Positions 24,561-34,938 of a stretch of DNA of 64,000 nucleotides are shown one piece after another. The notes under the pieces were generated by a model that saw nothing but the letters and a program-made list of their open reading frames with translations, made no database searches and had not been told where the DNA came from. The DNA is taken from NCBI RefSeq assembly GCF_051014685.1, contig NC_135048.1, forward strand, positions 29,535,043 to 29,599,042, read 5' to 3'. This DNA is from Ptiloglossa arizonensis. Lineage: Eukaryota; Arthropoda; Insecta; Hymenoptera; Colletidae. Made by a program: the position numbers and the translations under genes. How positions within the stretch are numbered: position 1 is the first letter of the stretch; each line of letters starts with the position of its first letter.

Positions 24561-25440
24561 CTTCCAAAACTGTAATTACAATAATACATATATACCTATA
24601 TTATTTACCGAATGGAAATATTCGACAGTTCGACGACGTACCGGTCACTTTACAGCGTTCCTAATAACAGTAACGTCGCTTAGAAGTATACACGTGATTA
24701 GAATTCATCCACAAGCGTTGAAAATTTATCGTAAAACCACCGTGACTGCTAATGTATCAACGACTGCTACAATGATTACGGGAGAAGAAATATTCCATAA
24801 GATTGTCTTCGTGTTCGTGCGAAGAAGTAACGCGATGGATACAAGTAAAGGATTTCGAAGAGTGGAATCATTTTCGTGTGTAAATAATTTCTCGTCCCAC
24901 GTGGGCGAGAAAATGCAAAGAAATATTATTTCCACGAGACTTTTAAACCGTTCGAGACGGAAAGGGTTACACCGGTCTCTGTTGTCTGTTGAGTCTACCG
25001 AGAATGCCATGCTTTTGCCCCCACCGAACTTCTCCTTCCTTCGCGGGATGATAATTCAACGCGCGGTGGTAGCCGGCAAAACGATCGAACAATATTTACG
25101 TTGGATCACACCGCGAGCGGATAGCCATAAACTAATCGCGACCGCGAGAACATGTAACTCGATAAACTCGTCGGTATATACGCGCACGGACAAACAATCA
25201 TTAGACACCGGGCGCTCCTTTCTTTTCGTTTACCTTTTCGCGCAACTTCCTGCATTGCATATGGACGACGAACCAAACAGGGGGGGAGAGGTAGGGGGCT
25301 CCGATGCAAAAAGTGCATTTCACGGGGAAAACACTGACCACGTAACCGTGCGTCGACGATTTCGTGGAACACGAGCCACGGTGATTCGAACGAAAATCGA
25401 ACAGAAATCGCCTTGCGCAAATTATTTCCCCCCGTGGGGG
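24560..25440. other. unique intronic stretch carrying the longest open frame of the intron
   Basis: CpG-rich unique sequence. A frame open from 24493 to 25473 on the plus strand (326 codons) starts inside the end of the 130-bp array. It has no recognisable domain, and its residues read like random translation. I do not call it a gene. Confidence 0.45.
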
Positions 25441-25860
25441 GGCAGCCGTCAATTCGAATCGACCGAAAGTTAAAATTATACTTGTATTATTTCAATTGTT
25501 CTTTTCTTTTTATTTTAGAAGTTTCTCGAAGCCCTAAATAAATGAAAAATAATTCGAATGCACCGATCCAAAGTTAAAATTATACCTATAGAATTCCAAT
25601 TTTTTTTTCATTGTAGAAGTTTCTCAAAGCATAAATAAATAAAAAATAATTCGAATGTACCGATCGAAATTTAAAATTAGACCTATAGAATTCTAAATTT
25701 TTTTTTTTGTTCGTTTTTAAAGTTTCTCAAAGCTCAAAATAAATAAAAAATAATTCGAATGTACCGATCGAAAGTTAAAATTAGACCTATAGAATTCCAA
25801 TTGTTTTTTTTTCCATTTTAGAAGTTTCTCAAAGCCAAAAATAAGTAAAAACTACTTATC
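25440..25860. repeat. ~100-bp tandem repeat, four copies
   Basis: The unit contains AATTCGAATGTACCGATCGA, then TTAAAATTAGACCTATAGAA, then a T-rich run and AGAAGTTTCTCAAAGC. Four copies differ mainly in the length of the T run. Confidence 0.88.
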
Positions 25861-26942
25861 TACACCATATGTAAAAGAAATCAAAAATTTTGAAAATTAC
25901 CATCCACGGTAATTAAATTTCAAAAAAGGACTCACGTACAACACCGAATCGTCAAATCGAAAGTTTCGATTATTTAGTACGATTCACCACCGGAAACCAG
26001 GCTGGTTGGATCGCTCGCTAGCTCGCTAAATCCTCTCATTACAAAGCTTGAAATTTATTTACGAAATCCTTTTTGTAATTAATTTTCCGTTCCTTGCTCG
26101 TTTGCAACGAGCCGCACTTATTGTACCGTGCGATTATCGCGATAAGCGTAATATGATTATCGGAAGTTTACACAATGGCGGCCCTTCAGTGCTCCTCGAA
26201 CCACGTTGGAGAATCGACGGATATCCCGTTACGATTTTTACGTAACTTTTGCCCGAGCGCTACGTAAAGCGAAGAGCACGGCGAGCAATTAAATTCCAAT
26301 TAATGAAAGCCACGTTCGGTGCGGCAAGCTCGGGGGTACATTATCGTCGAATTGCTCGTAAACGACACCGTAACGTATCGACGAGTTTTACGACTTTCGC
26401 GATAGCATCTCGCCGCGGTTAATGTCCATTCGAGTTTCACGTTGAAATGTTGAACCTTGCACGGGAAAATGCAACGAGACGTAAACGCGACCGATTTCCC
26501 TGGAAGGAATTATCTGTACCCTAAATAATCGCACGATAATGTGCCCCATCGAGTTTCCCGTGTTCTCCACCCGGATACATCGACTGGAACGAAAGACACG
26601 ATAAAAGCATTCGCCTTTTCTCTCTGAAATTTCATCCCTATCGACGCGATCGCTCGTTTCCCGAATAAAGATGAATACGAATCGATTAACAGTGTATTCC
26701 GACGCGAGCGTATGTTTCGAGTACTTTTTATATTCGTAACGTTTCGACCTCGTTTTTCTTTCGGGTCCTCTTCAGTAACAATTAGAAGGAACATAACTTC
26801 ATTCTACAACAAAAAGAAAAAGGGAGGGGAAAGATATGTAATTACGCAGACAAGAAGAAAAGAGAGAGATATATATACATATATATATATATTTTGCAGA
26901 AAATGAATGAGTAAAAAGATACTACGTATAAAAATGTATATA
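25860..26942. other. unique intronic stretch with TA microsatellite
   Basis: A mixed AT- and CpG-rich unique region with a (TA)n tract at about 26865-26895. Nothing coding or structural was recognised. Confidence 0.5.
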
Positions 26943-27085
26943 TTAGATTGTTCGGAAAATAATTTCGTTCTCCAAAATGGAGAATATGTAATTTAATGAA
27001 ATGTTTGTACGCTCTAAAAGAATCGTGTTTCGTTCTCATTAAAAAAAAAAAAAAAAAAAACGAAGTGACTTTCCGAACAACCCGA
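26943..27085. mobile_element. mariner-like MITE, copy 2
   Basis: This 143-bp element is flanked by TA. The left end TTAGATTGTTCGGAAAATAA and the reverse complement of the right end TCGGGTTGTTCGGAAAGTCA form terminal inverted repeats. The internal core (CTCCAAAATGGAGAATATG, then GAATCGTGTTTCGTT) matches the copy at 29515. An A20 run lies inside the right half. There is no transposase. Confidence 0.85.
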
Positions 27086-27089
27086 TATA

Positions 27090-27910
27090 TATATATGTAG
27101 ATATTTTACCTTGGGTTTATTTGTTAAGTATGTATCGAAATACTCGGTTTTAAGCGTTCCGCATTAATGTTTCTACATTATGGTCAAGAACAAACAGGAA
27201 TTCTTCCCAGGTATCCATCCAATGACATACGCTCTATTCTCTCTATCCTTTGGCGATACTTTTTCCTTTTTTTTTCTTTTATACGTTTTTAATCAGATTA
27301 TTTGTCGATCGTTAATCAAACATCCTGGTGTTTTTCCTGTAGGCAAGAAGAAATTTCAAGCAAAAGTACTTGATATATTCTATTCTATTCTATATGTGTA
27401 TGTATATACTTCAGTTCTTAAGATACTTTCATTTTTGCGATGTACAATGAACAATATTGGCCGCTGGTAAACGAATTTTTTTATTTCCTTTCGAACTTGG
27501 GCACACTGAGTAGGTTCTACTTAGAACCTCACCCAATATTTAATCTTAAATTCTATTCTCTCTTTTTTACTCATTTATTTTTCACTACATATTTCTCTCT
27601 CTCTCTCTTTTCTTCTTGTCTACGTAATTGCACATGTTTCTCCTCCCTTTTATAGTTTCCCTCCAGAACGAAGTTACGTTCCTTCTAATTCGCACCGAAG
27701 TGGGCCCAAACAAAACGAGGTCGAAACGGTTAAAATATACACATATTTAAACATATCCTCGTGTCGGGCCACGTCATTCCTTAATAAGTCCTTCCGGCCT
27801 ACTCTAAAAACGTTCGAGTTTGAGAAAAAATCAATTTTCTCTCATTAGCATACGCAGCAACTATGTGTGTTCGCACCAGAACCGGGACTACTCCACGTAC
27901 ACGTTTCTCT
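27090..27910. other. AT-rich unique stretch
   Basis: T-rich intron sequence with a CT-rich tract near 27590-27615. Two frames of 96 and 71 codons on the plus strand are low-complexity and hydrophobic owing to T-richness, and I do not consider them genes. Confidence 0.5.
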
Positions 27911-28350
27911 AATCGAATAATTCGAACACTTCGGTGATTCAAGTATACGTGAAATAGAATTCAACGTAAAACTAATTAAATACTCAAAAATTCTCAGATA
28001 TCCTCTACACTGATCAAATATTCTTATACTCGAATAATTCGAATACTTTGGTGACTCAAGTATCCGTGAAATATAATTCGACACAAGACTAATTAAATAC
28101 TCAAAAATTCTCAAATATCCTCTACACCGATCAAATATCCATATATTCGAATAATTCGAATACTTTGGTGACTCAAGTATCCGTGAAATATAATTCGACA
28201 CAAGACTAATTAAATACTCAAAAATTCTGAAATATCCATATACTCGAATAATTCGAACACTTTCGTGATTCAAGTATCCATGAAATACAATTCAACGTAA
28301 AACTAATTAAATACACAAAAATTCTCAGATATTCCCTACACCGAACATTC
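27910..28350. repeat. ~118-bp tandem repeat, 3.7 copies
   Basis: The unit runs from CGAATAATTCGAATACTTTG, through GTGACTCAAGTATCCGTGAA, to ACTAATTAAATACTCAAAAA. The two central copies are nearly identical. Repeated peptides on the minus strand derive from this period. Confidence 0.88.
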
Positions 28351-29514
28351 ATATATTCGAAAAAATCGAGTTCTTCGTTTTCCTTTGTTTCATTCCCCGC
28401 CCGATTAATTTTATTGAAACGCTTACAAACGACTATAGAACAAATTGTTTAACGACTATAGAAAATTTTCCAATCGATCGTACGAAAATTCGACCGCAAG
28501 AAAAGCGCCGTGTTACGTGGCGTTAAAATCGACGTTTCGGCGTAAAAATTGTAGGCGCGAACGGTCGAGAAAGAGGATTCTCACGAAACGGTGAAACGCG
28601 GTTCTCGGTAGTACCGAAAAGGCTCGACCCGCCCCGTGTTCGTTCTCACGATTTTTAGCGGCAGGTAGGACCTGGGCCACAGGATTCGCAGGTGAAACCG
28701 AAATGGACGTCCCGAACGGTCCGGCGGCTAAGCTCAGGTAAGCCCCGCCGAAACAGAGAAGAGAAACGCGCGCGCGGGGAGAGAGACGGAGGGAGCTTCT
28801 CAAGTTTTTTCCGTCTTCTCTGTGAACCGTTCTTCCGTTCGCAAATAAACAGAAGGGGGGAAGGGAAAAAAAAGAAAGAAAGAAGAAAAAAAAGAAGAAG
28901 AGGAGCGAGACAGAAATACTTGGAAACGCGGAGAACAATAGAGCGCGCGGCTACGAACGGAAACCCTCCTTCAATCGGCTTTTATAAACGAACGTTGAAA
29001 GCGAACGGAGACGATGAATATTCGCGGAACGACGACGGTGACTGAATGAACGCTCCTCCCCTTCCCCCACTCCGCACCCTCGGTACCCTCTTTCCAGCTA
29101 CGTGTACCGCGCACACCCCGTTATCGGCCGAAGCATCGATTATCGCCGATATATCTGGACGTGACATCGATCGCGCAAAATCGTAATCGCGAGCATCGAG
29201 TGGCAAACAAACGGATGAAAGTGTAACGACGGAAACGTGGCCGATTCGATCCGTGGAAAACACGTGGAATCGAGTTCGTGTTAAGTACCGCGCGTCCTGA
29301 ATCTTCTTTTCCACGTAACCCTTAACCTATTAAGTATCGGCCGGCACACGAGTCGGTGGAACACTTTTTCGTCGGTACAAACGAACGTTTGAATCGAAAC
29401 CATTCTTACGCTACGAAATACAAGGGGTAGCGTTATTTGTTCGTAAATGTTTTTTTGATAAAATTAATAAATGAAATTGCCCTAGGAGTAAATTGATCGA
29501 GAGAACTAATTCTA
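28350..29514. other. unique intronic stretch, CpG-rich
   Basis: CpG-rich single-copy looking sequence with a purine-rich (GAAA)n-type tract at about 28855-28905. No gene was found. Confidence 0.5.
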
Positions 29515-29646
29515 TTGGGTTGTTCGGAAAGTTGTTTCGTTTTCCAAAATGGAGAATGTGTAATTTAATGAAATGTTTATACACACTGAAGAAATCGTGT
29601 TTCATTTTCACCGGAAAACAACGAAATTACTTTCCGGACAACCTAA
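29515..29646. mobile_element. mariner-like MITE, copy 3 (best preserved)
   Basis: This 132-bp element is flanked by TA. Terminal inverted repeats of about 30 bp begin TTGGGTTGTTCGGAAAGT on the left and TTAGGTTGTCCGGAAAGT on the right (reverse complement). The TA duplication and the TIR sequence fit Tc1/mariner family elements. The interior is too short for a transposase, so this is a non-autonomous derivative. Confidence 0.88.
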
Positions 29647-29964
29647 TAGCTTGCGATATTGATGGCTTTTCGTTTTAAAAACTTTTCCGTAAGATTCTTT
29701 TTCTTTATGTATAATAGTTCTTTTACGATGTTGTAATTTGTTGGTTGGAAAAAATGTTTACAGATCCTTCGAGTTCGTGTTTTAAGGTCGATGAATAAAT
29801 TTATCGTTCGAAGAACAACGTTTGATGGTCAATGGATCGAGTAGGCGCGCTCTTACGAATAATTGTAATTTTTGTTTCTTTGCTTGTTTAATTTAACAGT
29901 CTAGATCTACGGTCTATGGTACCTCGGGCCGAGAATTGATCAGTTTTGTTTGTTCTATGAAGGA

Positions 29965-30200
29965 ATAATTGGATCAGAATGAAAATTAGTAGACGTATAC
30001 CTTGTGTAATGTACTTTAATGAGATAAATATTATTTTGTTTGAAACAATTTTTGGTTGTTTTTCATCATTCGAAACGTGACAAGAAAGAAAAATCTGCCC
30101 CGATGGTGTGCATGATTTCAGGTAACCCTTAATCTGACGGACAAAAATTAAGAAGATTATTAATCTACATTAATTTATCCATCGAGTGAACCACCGCGTG
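29965..30200. repeat. dispersed repeat, copy B
   Basis: This segment is alignable to 7545-7735 over GGATCAG, AGTAGACGTATACCTTGT, CGAAACGTGACAAGAAA, ATGATTTCAG and GATTATTAATC. It carries about 50 bp more in the middle. The class is unknown. Confidence 0.6.
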
Positions 30201-32187
30201 GCCCAAAATCAGAGAAAAGAAATTATGAAAACCGGTGCACTGATATTCGACGCTTCCGCCTTTTCTCTTTGTCTCGAGAGAATAAAAAAAAAAAAAACAA
30301 ACAAACAAATGCTCAACATTTAATATTTTGGATCGATGGTGGTTCACTCCGTGGATAAATACTTGTTCGGTGTAATACAATCGAGTCGATCGGTCGAGTA
30401 ACTTTTTAGATATCGTGCACACCATGCCGATAGTTTCGACGTACGGTGTTAGAGAATACAATTCGGTTTCAAAATCCAAATAACGATGTCAGTTTTTCAA
30501 ATTTTCCTACGATCCATCCAGAACAGGATGCTCTCGAGATTCGTGTCTTTAAATAAAAAGTTTTCGAAGAAAGGATCGATTTCTGAATCCGAAATTACCG
30601 AACCGCACCTTCGAAGGTTAAATTTGAATTTATAAAAACGTAAAAATTTAAATACGGTACACGAGCGATCTAGGACCGCATCGGTGTTCCACCGATTTCG
30701 AACGTTGATTTCTCGCGCAGGACGGAGCGTTGATGCCCTAAAACAGCCCCCCCCCCCCCCCAACCCCTTCCCACACGCCTCGCGTTGAGCAAAGTTCCGA
30801 GTCGACGGACGCGTAACGCTCGGCGTTGAAATCTGTGATGTAAAGTAATCAATCCCGAGCAGACGTGGCCGGTAGAAGAGTCCCGACCGGGTCAAAGACA
30901 GGTGGGTGGAAGGAGGTGAACGAGGCGACAAAGCACACGGGGGAGCGTTTCCCACGACAGGTGACACGTGGGAATCCTAGTCACGGCGCAGGTGGATCAG
31001 GTTAGACGAGCGGAGATGGAAGACGAACGGGGAAAGGGAGGAGACGGGCGGCGGTGTCGGGTAGGCGTCCGAAGATCGACGAGGAGAGGCAACGCGCGAG
31101 AAAGACGAGAACAAGGAACGGCGGGGACAAACGATACTCTGGCGAGCGACTAGCGGTCGAAGGGTGGGAGGGAGGGGTGAGAAGAGAAGAGTAGGGGAGG
31201 AGACACGGCCGAGAAATGGAAGAGGAACGGAGAAACGACGACGAGTGAGCCGAGCCGGCGATAAAGACGGTGACGGCCTTGAGGTATGTGGGACCCCACA
31301 CACGCACACAGAGACGATGAAAACGTTCAGCGTCGTAAGAAGCATCGTGGATTCCCCCCGATGAACGGTTGAATCCGGATCGCTTTTAAAGTCGTTAGAT
31401 GGAAGCGAGAAGAAAGGAGTTAACCATGAACCGAATGTAGGAAACCGCACACCTGTTTTGAAACTCTGAAACGTCACTTCGCGTCCCTCTCCCCCTCCCC
31501 CCCTTCGTCTGCTTTCCTATACGCGTTCGAATAATTCGGTGAACGTAAAGCCGCGCTCGACGGTGAGAATTGAACACGGTGACACACGATGATGGGTCGT
31601 CTCACCGATTTGCCGCGAATTTTTCAGTTCTATGCGATGTCGTCATTGACAGATACGGGACTACCGTAACCGTGACGATAAATCGCCGGGTAACCCGGGC
31701 TGAGGTGGTAATAATCGCACGGATTACGGATTCGATTCGTATTTACGGACGCACGGAAATACGAAAGACACAAACAACGCGCTAGCTAAACGTATACGGA
31801 ATATACGTCGCGCGAAACGAAACGCTTAATGTTGTTCCATCGTTTTTAGAGAATACATTCTGTGTACAATATTTCCACGTGTTTCCCATATTTGTAAACG
31901 CTGTAAATAGAAATCCCACCCGTCTAGTGATCGCGTATCGGTGAATCGTAGTGCGACGTGTGTATGTAGGGAACAAGCCACGGATCGAGACGCACGATTC
32001 ACCTCGACACCGTACCCCTATACACTACGAGTAATAACATTCGGGCGAGCCGTGTACGCTCGGTCTAATTGTCAGACTTATCCGGAATAATTGATTACCG
32101 GTAATGGAGGAACGGCGTGTAAATCGTATCGGTCGAAACGGGAGGATCGAAAGAAAGCAAAAGCTACCGGCAAGAGAAGAAACTCAC
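30200..32187. other. unique stretch next to yorkie exon 1
   Basis: Mainly CpG-rich unique intron DNA. A poly-C run lies at about 30747-30762 and purine-rich GGAGA/GAAGA runs at about 31010-31240. Being the first 2 kb of the first intron, it is a natural place for yki regulatory elements, but no specific element is demonstrable here. Confidence 0.45.
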
Positions 32188-32822
32188 TTGAGGAAGTAGA
32201 TCTGTCCCTCGGGGGTGCGCGCCTGTTCCCATCCATGCGGCAGGGGACCCAGGTCGTCGACCGTACTGATGACGTCGTAGCTGCGTTGCTTCTGGTGATG
32301 GTGGTGACGCGCGTGCGGCTGGGGCGCGTGCTGAGGCGCCTGCTGAGCCGACGCGTACGTCTGCTGAAGCGAGGCCGGGCTGCTGTGGGCGCGAGGATGA
32401 GCGACGGTGAGGCCAGCCGCGGCCGCGGCCGCGACTGCAGCCGCAGCCGCACCTGCGGCGTTCGTTCCGCTACCACCGCTGTTTCCACTTCCACCGGTGG
32501 CCGAGGCTGCCCCAGTAGCCTGTGTACCGGTCGCGTTTCCACCGGGTGCAGCGGCACCGGCGGCGACTGCCGTTGTCCCGAACGCCGAATCCGCCGAATT
32601 CTCCCGGGAATGCGAGATCGAGGGACTCTTGCTACCCGTCGACGGTGGATTGAAGAAGGAATCTGGTAGATTGCGCATGCGCAGTGGCACTTGCAGCGGA
32701 CGCTTCGAGTCTGGCTTCAGGACGCTGTCGAAGAGCGCCTGTAGATCCGATTCCGAGTTTTGATCGATCCTCACCACGAGATTGCTCTTCGACAACTGGT
32801 CCACGTCCTGGTTCAGCGCCAT
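32188..32822 (-). CDS. yki: yorkie exon 1: transcriptional co-activator of the Hippo pathway
   Basis: This is the first coding exon, 211 codons plus two bases, from an ATG at 32822 to the donor CAA|GTGAGT. The N-terminus carries the TEAD/Scalloped-binding region (SDLQALFDSVL, then PLRMRNLPDSFFNPP). Next come two Warts/LATS-type HxRxxS sites: HSRENS, and HPRAHSSPASLQ, which matches the YAP S127/Yki S168 14-3-3 site. A low-complexity Gly/Ala/Thr stretch with an alanine run lies between them, a short His run follows, and the first half of WW1 (LPHGWEQARTPEGQIYFL) ends the exon. Yorkie shuttles between cytoplasm and nucleus and activates growth genes with Scalloped. Phosphorylation by Warts, downstream of Hippo, retains it in the cytoplasm. 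The gene is divergent from hpo, whose start codon is 2.1 kb away. A long open frame on the opposite strand is a composition shadow. Confidence 0.97.
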
Positions 32823-34938
32823 TTTGGATCACGCAGTTCGATCTAACGCGCTTCGTGTGTGCCTGTCTTTCCCTCCTCGTGTCCTGTTGTACCACTGGGC
32901 TTACCTTTCGTTCTTCTTTATTTCCGTCTTTCCCTTTCGCTCCCACCTTTCTGTCTTCTGTCTATCTATCTATCTATCTATCTATCTCGTACCCGTTCCT
33001 GTCGTTCTCTTTCGCTGCGAGCCTGTTCTTGCCTGACCGTTCCCTCTTTCTTTCTACCTTTTACGTTCTCCTCGCGTTTCCTCGAGTTGTCTTCTTTTAC
33101 GGTACACCTATGCGCACGTCGTGTACACGGCGAACGACCAGTCATGAGCAGTCGTACACACACCGTCTCGCTCTCCTCCGTCACTCCTCGGTCTCTCGAC
33201 AACGCGATAGCTTCTTCTCTGTTCCACCTGTGCGTTTCGCGCGAGACAACAAAACAAGCAGGACAATGCCGCCGCCGCTGCCGCCGTCGTTGCGATCTAC
33301 CACGGGCTCCCCTTTGTACCGGTGCCCACGACAATACCCTCGAGTCCCTCGACGAGCAACGTCTCCTCCGCCGTTTACCGCGATATCGCGCACCAGGAGA
33401 AATCGACTCGTTTTGCTAGCCGGCCGTCTAGCAAACGAGTGCTAGCGTTCACCGTGCGTGGACACGCGATTACGTACAGGGCCTAGAAACTCCCGTGTGT
33501 TCAACCGATGCTCGAACTCTCGCGCCATCTGGTGGGCCTGGCTGCTATTAAACCAGAGTGGCGGTATATACGAAAACTCGGTTAATATTTCCCTTACCGA
33601 TTTTCGTGTTTACCTTCGACAACATGATCTAGTCGAAATAAACATACGAAAGGTGAAATTTTTCTGAAACGAATACGACAATGGTAACAATAAGTTCTAA
33701 CGCACGTTGACTATGATTCTTACAAGGTATAAGGAGTGTATGTATATTCTTTCCTACTTTGTGCTATGCGATCATATCGTTATCTTTTTACTTTCTTCAC
33801 TCTAGCACCGGTAAGCTCGAAAACCTGTTTATAAAATTCTAACTAAAATTGTTCCGAGTACGAAATTCATGACAATGAGTACGGGAGCATTAATTTTCAT
33901 TAATTTTTCTTATTATTTGTCCGAGAACTTTTAAATATATTTACTATAAATATATTTCGCAGAATAAACTTTAACCATTAAGGAAAAAATAACAACAGTA
34001 CGAGCAAATAAAAATTGCAATTAAAACTAATTAACTATGATACGAAATTTTTGATTCGAACGATCAAAATTGTTACAGTTTAAGTACGTACACTTTCGCT
34101 ATCAGCTGCTTTTTGAAATGGCCATACTCTCAGAGCTCCACGATTAATCCTTGTTATTCTTCGTTCATCTTCATTTGCAATCCACCAACTTTCGATGGAA
34201 GTGGAAAAGTCTGTTTTGGAACATTTCGATACTATTTCTTGATGCTGTGATACAGAATTTCTTAATATTTGATCGCGAATAGTATCACTGTTGCTTCTAT
34301 TACATTGACAGCACCAAAAATACAAAATAATATATATTCTATTATATATATCACTTCGAAATCGGCAGTTTATAAACGATGTATTTTCAGCTGTGTAGTA
34401 TTTGAACGGTTCTGTAATTTCATACTTAAAGTACAGTTTACAAAATCAAGAAGCTGCGGTGCACACACACACAATTGTATCTTGGTTGGTCGACAATCAT
34501 CTGGATCTTTTTTGAGAATATAATTTCTTTTGCGTTGGACGCGTCTGCCAGTCGACTTTTCACGGTTCTGTTTACTCGAAATTGCGCGATCGCTCGAATC
34601 GAAATAGAAATTCGCTTCTATTTTCTATGTCTATTTCTGCTTGCCTCGTTTATCACGCACGAAAATTCGAGCAATGATGATGATTCACGCACACATCAAT
34701 CCGCCCAGATTCTGGAGCCCGAGTTAACTCCGCCATCTACAATGCTAGATGGTCGATGGTTTTCGATATTTCGGTTGTGTGGTTACTTTAATTTATTGAC
34801 AAAAATGTAACACTTCTATTTTAAATTGACTATGTTTTTACAACCGGAATGATACCTGTTTTATCCAAGTTAAGTTATTTGTGTACATATTGAAGGTGTT
34901 TTTATTCAAGTAAGAACTCGTTGACGCGAAAAGCGAAA
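32823..34938. promoter_or_regulatory. shared yki/hpo intergenic region
   Basis: About 2.1 kb separates the two divergent start codons. The yki half (to about 33.5 kb) is pyrimidine-rich on the plus strand, with a (CTAT)n microsatellite at about 32957-32988 and a CCG-rich stretch near 33267-33290. It probably contains the yki 5' UTR. The hpo half is AT-rich. A CTCF-like 14-mer lies at 33522-33535 at the changeover, and a 7-bp inverted repeat lies at 34733-34752 close to the likely hpo promoter. Transcription start sites cannot be fixed from sequence alone. Confidence 0.6.
32957..32988. repeat. CTAT tetranucleotide microsatellite
   Basis: About seven to eight perfect CTAT units lie some 130 bp upstream of the yki start codon, so they are probably transcribed as GATA repeats in the yki 5' UTR or lie in its core promoter. 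Confidence 0.95.

Larger units (their letters stand above)
1852..32187 (-). other. yki: giant yorkie intron 1 (30.3 kb)
   Basis: This intron interrupts the WW1 domain between YFL and NHL. It starts GTGAGT next to 32188 and ends in a pyrimidine tract plus AG next to 1851. Most introns of the neighbouring genes are 60-110 bp, so this one is several hundred times longer. It contains the tandem arrays, MITEs and microsatellites annotated individually here. Between them lie CpG-rich, apparently single-copy islands, roughly at 4.0-4.56, 8.0-8.5, 10.74-11.6, 12.4-13.3, 15.9-16.4, 17.15-18.0, 18.6-19.9, 21.5-23.4, 24.6-25.4, 26.0-26.8, 28.5-29.4 and 30.5-32.1 kb. The islands could hold enhancers, but nothing in the sequence proves it. 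No nested gene with recognisable homology was found. Confidence 0.9.

Noticed and set aside
24493..25473. 326-codon plus-strand open frame inside the yki intron, the longest in the window
   Set aside because: It begins in the last copy of a tandem array, has no domain or conserved motif, and runs through CpG-rich DNA where stops are rare. A codon-substitution test in relatives would be needed to revive it.
27180..27655. Two hydrophobic plus-strand frames in T-rich intron DNA
   Set aside because: Composition-driven Phe/Leu/Ser frames without domains.
32091..32669. 192-codon plus-strand frame across the yki exon 1 donor
   Set aside because: Shadow of the yki coding strand: the Gly/Arg/Ser-rich product is the complement of the Ala/Gly-rich yki segment.
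32684..33445. 253-codon plus-strand frame opposite yki exon 1 and its 5' region
   Set aside because: It is antisense to a confidently identified coding exon and low-complexity pyrimidine-rich upstream DNA; the Ser/Leu/Phe/Arg-rich product reflects base composition.
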